From Alistipes sp. (lineage in GTDB: Bacteria; Bacteroidota; Bacteroidia; Bacteroidales; Rikenellaceae): 64,000 nt of DNA. Position numbers and translations under genes: made by a program. Each line of letters opens with the position of its first letter. Position 1 is the stretch's first letter. Shown here in pieces: positions 60,446 to 64,000 of the stretch. The stretch spans positions 146,572-210,571 of the forward strand of contig JAGAPT010000006.1 in NCBI GenBank assembly GCA_017623115.1, in the 5' to 3' direction. Below the pieces are notes generated by a model that worked only from the letters and a program-made list of their open reading frames with translations, was not told where the DNA came from and did not search any database.

Positions 60446-63202
60446 TTAGATGACGATGTTGATGATTTTGCCCTTGACAACGATAATCTTCTTCGGGGTC
60501 TTGCCCTCAATCCACTTCTGTGCCTCGGGCTGCGTCACTACGTCGGCCTGAATGGCCTGCGGATCGAGATTCAGGTCATAGGCCTTCTTGAAACGGAGTT
60601 TGCCGTTGATTGATACGGGGTACTCAAACGACGAGAGCGTGAGATACTTCTCCTCGCACTCGGGATAGCGGGCATCGCAGATGCTCGTCGTGTGTCCCAG
60701 CGTGGCGTACAACTCCTCGGTGATGTGTGGTGCAAAGGGAGCCAGCAGCGTAATCAGCGGCTCGAGAATCGCACGCTTCGAGCAGTCGCCCAACTCGTTG
60801 AGGCAAATCATGAAGGCGGCTACCGAGGTGTTGAACGAGAAGTGCTCGATATCCTCGGTTACCTTCTTGATGGTCTTGTGCAACGTGCGCATCTCCTGCT
60901 CGGTTGGCTGCTCGTCGTTGACGAGGTACTTGCCGTCGCGGTCGTAGAAGAGACGCCACAGACGCTTCAGGAATTTGTGAACGCCGTCGATGCCGTTCGT
61001 ATCCCACGGCTTCGACTGCTCCAGTGGGCCGAGGAACATCTCGTACATGCGCAACGTGTCGGCACCATAGTTATCGACGATGTAGTCGGGGTTGACCACA
61101 TTGAACATCGACTTCGACATCTTCTCAATCGCCCAGCCACAGATGTATTTGCCATCCTCGAGGATGAACTCAGCGTTAGCGAAATCGGGCATCCAGCGAC
61201 GGAAGGCCTCCGTGTCGAGGATGTCGTTCTTGACGATGTTGACATCGACATGAATCTCCTGGGTCTCGTATGGGTCCTTGAGGCCGAGCGAAACGAATTT
61301 GTTGGTGCCTACTACGCGATACACGAAGTTCGAGCGACCCTGAATCATGCCCTGGTTGACCAACTTGCGGAAGGGCTCCTGCTCGCAGATATAGCCCAGG
61401 TCGTAGAGGAACATGTTCCAGAAACGCGAGTACATGAGGTGTCCCGTAGCATGCTCGATGCCACCCACGTAGAGGTCTACCTGACGCCAATAGTTGTTCG
61501 CCTCGGGGCTTACCAACGCCTCGTTGTTCTGAGGATCCATGTAACGCAGGAAGTAGGCCGAAGAGCCGGCAAAACCGGGCATCGTCGAGAGTTCGTAGGG
61601 GTATCCCTCGGCGGTGTGCCATGTCTCGACACGAGCCAAGGGGGGCTCACCCTCGGCCGTCGGGCCGAAGTTGGCAATGGGCGGCAGTTCGAGCGGCAAC
61701 TGCTCCTCCGAAAGCGGATAGGCCGTATCCTCCTTGTAGTAGATCGGGAAGGGCTCGCCCCAGTAACGCTGGCGCGAGAAGATGGCATCACGCAGGCGGT
61801 AGTTGATGAGCTTCTTGCCCAAACCGCGCTTTTCCACCTCTTGGAACATGAGCGGAATAGCCTCCGTAACATCCATGCCGGTGAGGAAATCCGAGTTAAT
61901 CATTTTGCCCTCCTTGGCATCATACGACGCCTCCTCGACATTGCCTCCCTCGACTACGGGGACGATCTCCAGTCCGAAGTGGCGGGCAAAGGCCCAGTCG
62001 CGCGAGTCGTGTGCCGGAACGGCCATGATGGCTCCCGTGCCGTAGCCCGAGAGGACATAATCCGAGGCGTAAATCGGAATCTCGCGCCCCGTGAAGGGGT
62101 TGACGGCATACGAGCCGGTGAAGACACCGCTGACACGCTTCGTCTCGGTCATGCGCTCACGCTCCGAGCGCTTCTTCGTCTCGATGACATATTGCGCTAC
62201 GGCCTCCTGCTGCTCCTCGGTCGTCAGTGCATCGAGCATCTCATGCTCGGGGGCAATGACCATGAAGGTAACGCCGAAAATCGTATCGGGACGGGTCGTG
62301 AAAATCTCCAGTTTCTCGTTGTGCCCCACCAGGTCAAAGAAGACCTGTGCGCCCACCGAGCGACCAATCCAGTTGCGCTGAATCTCTTTCAACGAGTCGC
62401 TCCACTCGAGGTTATCCAAGCCGTCCAACATGCGCTGGGCGTAGGCCGTTACACGCAGCAACCACTGCTTCATACGCTTCTGCTCAACGGGGTAGCCGCC
62501 ACGTACCGACAGACCGTCTTTCACCTCATCGTTGGCCAATACCGTGCCCAGTTTCGGACACCAGTTCACCATCGTGTCGGCACGGAATGCCAGCCGGTAG
62601 TTCTGCAATACCTGCTCGCGCTCTGCTTCGCTCTTTGCGGCCCACGCTTCGGCCGTGAAGTGCATCTCCTGGGTCTGTGCAGCGTCGATTCCCTCGCTGC
62701 CATGTTGTTCGAAATGTGCTACGAGCTCCTCGATGGGACGTGCCTTCTGCTCGGTGCGGTCATACCAGTGGCCGAACATCTTGACGAAGGCCCACTGGGT
62801 CCATTTGTAGTACCCCGGGTCGCAGGTGCGTACCTCGCGTTCCCAGTCGAACGAGAACCCGATTTTATCCAACTGCTCGCGGTAGCGGGCGATGTTCTTC
62901 TCGGTCGTTACGGCCGGATGCTGACCCGTCTGAATGGCATATTGCTCGGCCGGCAGACCGAAGGCATCATAGCCCATCGGATGCAGTACGTTGAAGCCCT
63001 TCAAACGCTTGTAGCGCGAGTAGATGTCCGAGGCGATGTAGCCCAGCGGGTGTCCTACGTGCAGACCCGCCCCCGAGGGGTAGGGGAACATATCGAGGAC
63101 ATAGAATTTCGGTCGTGCAGGGTCGACCTCGACGCGGTAGGTTTTCCACTCGCGCCAACGCGCTTGCCAACGCGATTCAATCTCTTTGAAACTATATTCC
63201 AT
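60446..63202 (-). CDS. leuS: Leucyl-tRNA synthetase
   Basis: 918 aa class Ia synthetase. The HIGH-type motif is [19 protein letters not shown] (about 40-58). The CP1 editing domain is present ([49 protein letters not shown]), [13 protein letters not shown] lies near 695, and an anticodon-binding domain and C-terminal extension follow. It charges tRNA-Leu and edits mischarged products. A TACCTTTG element at 63229-63236 lies just upstream. It heads the transcription unit ending at 54603. Confidence 0.97.
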   Translation of the reverse strand: MEYSFKEIESRWQARWREWKTYRVEVDPARPKFYVLDMFPYPSGAGLHVGHPLGYIASDIYSRYKRLKGFNVLHPMGYDAFGLPAEQYAIQTGQHPAVTTEKNIARYREQLDKIGFSFDWEREVRTCDPGYYKWTQWAFVKMFGHWYDRTEQKARPIEELVAHFEQHGSEGIDAAQTQEMHFTAEAWAAKSEAEREQVLQNYRLAFRADTMVNWCPKLGTVLANDEVKDGLSVRGGYPVEQKRMKQWLLRVTAYAQRMLDGLDNLEWSDSLKEIQRNWIGRSVGAQVFFDLVGHNEKLEIFTTRPDTIFGVTFMVIAPEHEMLDALTTEEQQEAVAQYVIETKKRSERERMTETKRVSGVFTGSYAVNPFTGREIPIYASDYVLSGYGTGAIMAVPAHDSRDWAFARHFGLEIVPVVEGGNVEEASYDAKEGKMINSDFLTGMDVTEAIPLMFQEVEKRGLGKKLINYRLRDAIFSRQRYWGEPFPIYYKEDTAYPLSEEQLPLELPPIANFGPTAEGEPPLARVETWHTAEGYPYELSTMPGFAGSSAYFLRYMDPQNNEALVSPEANNYWRQVDLYVGGIEHATGHLMYSRFWNMFLYDLGYICEQEPFRKLVNQGMIQGRSNFVYRVVGTNKFVSLGLKDPYETQEIHVDVNIVKNDILDTEAFRRWMPDFANAEFILEDGKYICGWAIEKMSKSMFNVVNPDYIVDNYGADTLRMYEMFLGPLEQSKPWDTNGIDGVHKFLKRLWRLFYDRDGKYLVNDEQPTEQEMRTLHKTIKKVTEDIEHFSFNTSVAAFMICLNELGDCSKRAILEPLITLLAPFAPHITEELYATLGHTTSICDARYPECEEKYLTLSSFEYPVSINGKLRFKKAYDLNLDPQAIQADVVTQPEAQKWIEGKTPKKIIVVKGKIINIVI

Positions 63203-63228
63203 GGTGTGTTGAATTTTCGTTTAATGGG

Positions 63229-63236
63229 CAAAGGTA
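63229..63236 (-). promoter_or_regulatory. -7 promoter element of the leuS operon
   Basis: TACCTTTG 26 nt before the leuS start. Confidence 0.6.
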
Positions 63237-63254
63237 CATATTTTATATGAGAAA

Positions 63255-63282
63255 ATTCAAAATTCAAAATTCACAATTCAAA
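63255..63282. repeat. Four heptamer repeats ATTCAAA upstream of leuS
   Basis: ATTCAAA, ATTCAAA, ATTCACA and ATTCAAA follow each other without gaps, 19 bp beyond the leuS -7 element. The rest of 63283-63727 shows no gene I can support: it holds G/T-rich sequence, then an AT-rich stretch before the rpsL promoter. Confidence 0.7.
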
Positions 63283-63727
63283 ATTTGCCTAAAAGAGGGT
63301 GTTTTTTTGGTGTTTGGAGGGTAAATCCAAGGAGGGTAAAAAAGACCTTGTTTTGGTCGAATTGGCCGGTTCTTTTTGGTGGTTCGAAAGGGCGGATTTT
63401 TGGAGCCTTTCGGGGCGATTTTTGGGGGTTGTCAAGGAGGAACTCCCATTCGGCAAAGAGTGATATTCGATGGGTGGTTTAGTGGTGTTATCTGCTGTAG
63501 AAGGCCTGTTTAGGGCTTTTGGCATTTTGTCAAAAATAGCAATTTTGGCAAAAATAGACAACGTGGGTCGTTTGCCTTTGTTTGAAAATGCAAAGTATTG
63601 ATAAATAGCAGTTTGCACATTTCATTATAAGCAAACCAAATAGTTTTGATAAAAATATAAGAATAAAGAATGACAATCGGGTGAAAAAAGTGCGAAAAAG
63701 GCTAAAAAAGATGCCATATATATTGTG

Positions 63728-63752
63728 TTTTCAAAAAAAATGCGTACCTTTG
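63728..63752 (+). promoter_or_regulatory. Promoter of rpsL
   Basis: TTTT, an A8 spacer and TACCTTTG (63745-63752), nearly identical to the kbl promoter at 4256-4281. It gives a leader of about 50 nt. Confidence 0.65.
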
Positions 63753-63806
63753 CAGTCCATTTTGGACAATGGAGATAGAAAATTAACAACTAAAAAGGAC
63801 AACAAA

Positions 63807-64000
63807 ATGCCTACTATTCAACAGTTAGTACGTAACGGCCGAGTAGCTATGGAGGACAAATCGAAGTCGCCTGCTCTCGCCGCGTGTCCGCAGCGCCGTG
63901 GCGTTTGTACCCGTGTGTACACGACGACCCCGAAAAAGCCTAACTCGGCTATGCGTAAAGTGGCACGTGTAAGATTGACCAATGGCAAGGAGGTCAACGC
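63807..64000 (+). CDS. rpsL: 30S ribosomal protein S12, N-terminal part (truncated by window edge)
   Basis: The plus-strand frame from ATG at 63807 is open to the right edge (64 codons plus 2 nt). It reads [12 protein letters not shown], then [20 protein letters not shown] and [19 protein letters not shown], the conserved S12 N-terminal region. The Lys in TPKKPNSA equivalent to E. coli Lys43 is unchanged, the streptomycin-sensitive state. S12 sits at the decoding centre. It usually begins the str operon (rpsG, fusA), expected just outside the window. Confidence 0.95.
   Translation, partial: MPTIQQLVRNGRVAMEDKSKSPALAACPQRRGVCTRVYTTTPKKPNSAMRKVARVRLTNGKEVN

Noticed and set aside
60692-63250. 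852-codon plus-strand open frame opposite leuS
   Set aside because: It is a mirror of leuS codon usage; leuS has all catalytic motifs, and the antisense frame has no recognisable domain.
63285-63618. Opposing reading frames (plus 63285-63482, minus 63289-63618) between leuS and rpsL
   Set aside because: They overlap on opposite strands, have biased composition (Trp/Phe/Arg-rich or Lys/Ser/Pro-rich), no domain motif and no convincing start context.
1-64000. CRISPR arrays, insertion sequences, prophage or integrative elements
   Set aside because: No regular spacer-repeat arrays, transposase or integrase frames, or phage structural genes were seen. The tRNA-Leu end shows no adjacent integrase.

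Overview
The window looks like a chromosomal segment of a Bacteroidales bacterium, most likely a Rikenellaceae/Alistipes relative. The reasons are two SusC/SusD pairs with lipoprotein signals, many TAnnTTTG (-7) promoter elements, an arginine pathway built on N-succinylornithine carbamoyltransferase (Pro90 present), and several protein families that are largely restricted to Bacteroidota. The genus is an inference; no rRNA is present to confirm it. Two genes run off the edges: a reg_prop sensor on the left and rpsL on the right.

Layout. 1-4218 (minus): partial reg_prop sensor/regulator, SGNH sialate-type O-acetylesterase, galE. 4331-6011 (plus): kbl and an Lrp/AsnC regulator. 6072-7974 (minus): OmpR-type response regulator and its histidine kinase, divergent from a small barrel-less 'plug' protein (8156-8914). 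9000-12779 (minus): THUMP-like methyltransferase, YihY, DUF2520 and KdsC-type phosphatase genes, then RNase P RNA (about 12871-13296, minus). 14014-18370 (plus): Pit phosphate transporter, DUF4924-like protein, M55 D-aminopeptidase, second barrel-less plug protein.

18445-41145 is a pectin-type glycan utilisation locus: GH95, a cyclophilin with GH28, then two paralogous operons (DUF5123-type lipoprotein, SusC, SusD) arranged back to back, the right one followed by PL1 pectate lyase and a DUF3826 protein. The 720-bp divergent region between them carries long inverted-repeat leader arms, a conserved stem-loop with pairing-preserving changes, and a 12-bp-phased hexamer array.

41272-52260 (minus) is an arginine operon: GNAT, argG, argC, argD, a large MG2/plug protein, argF', argB, argE-like and argH, followed by tRNA-Leu(GAG). 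52317-54530 is a RelA/SpoT enzyme whose hydrolase motifs look degenerate. 54603-63202 (minus) appears to be one long transcription unit: leuS, a secreted esterase, prfA, a plug-TonB_C protein, xseA, a second esterase, xseB and a methyltransferase. rpsL begins at 63807.

The points most worth a second look are the TTAACA-type tandem repeats shared by the two-component locus and the phosphate transporter promoter, the structured leader in the divergent SusCD loci, the four barrel-less plug proteins spread over the window, and the MG2/plug gene embedded in the arginine operon.
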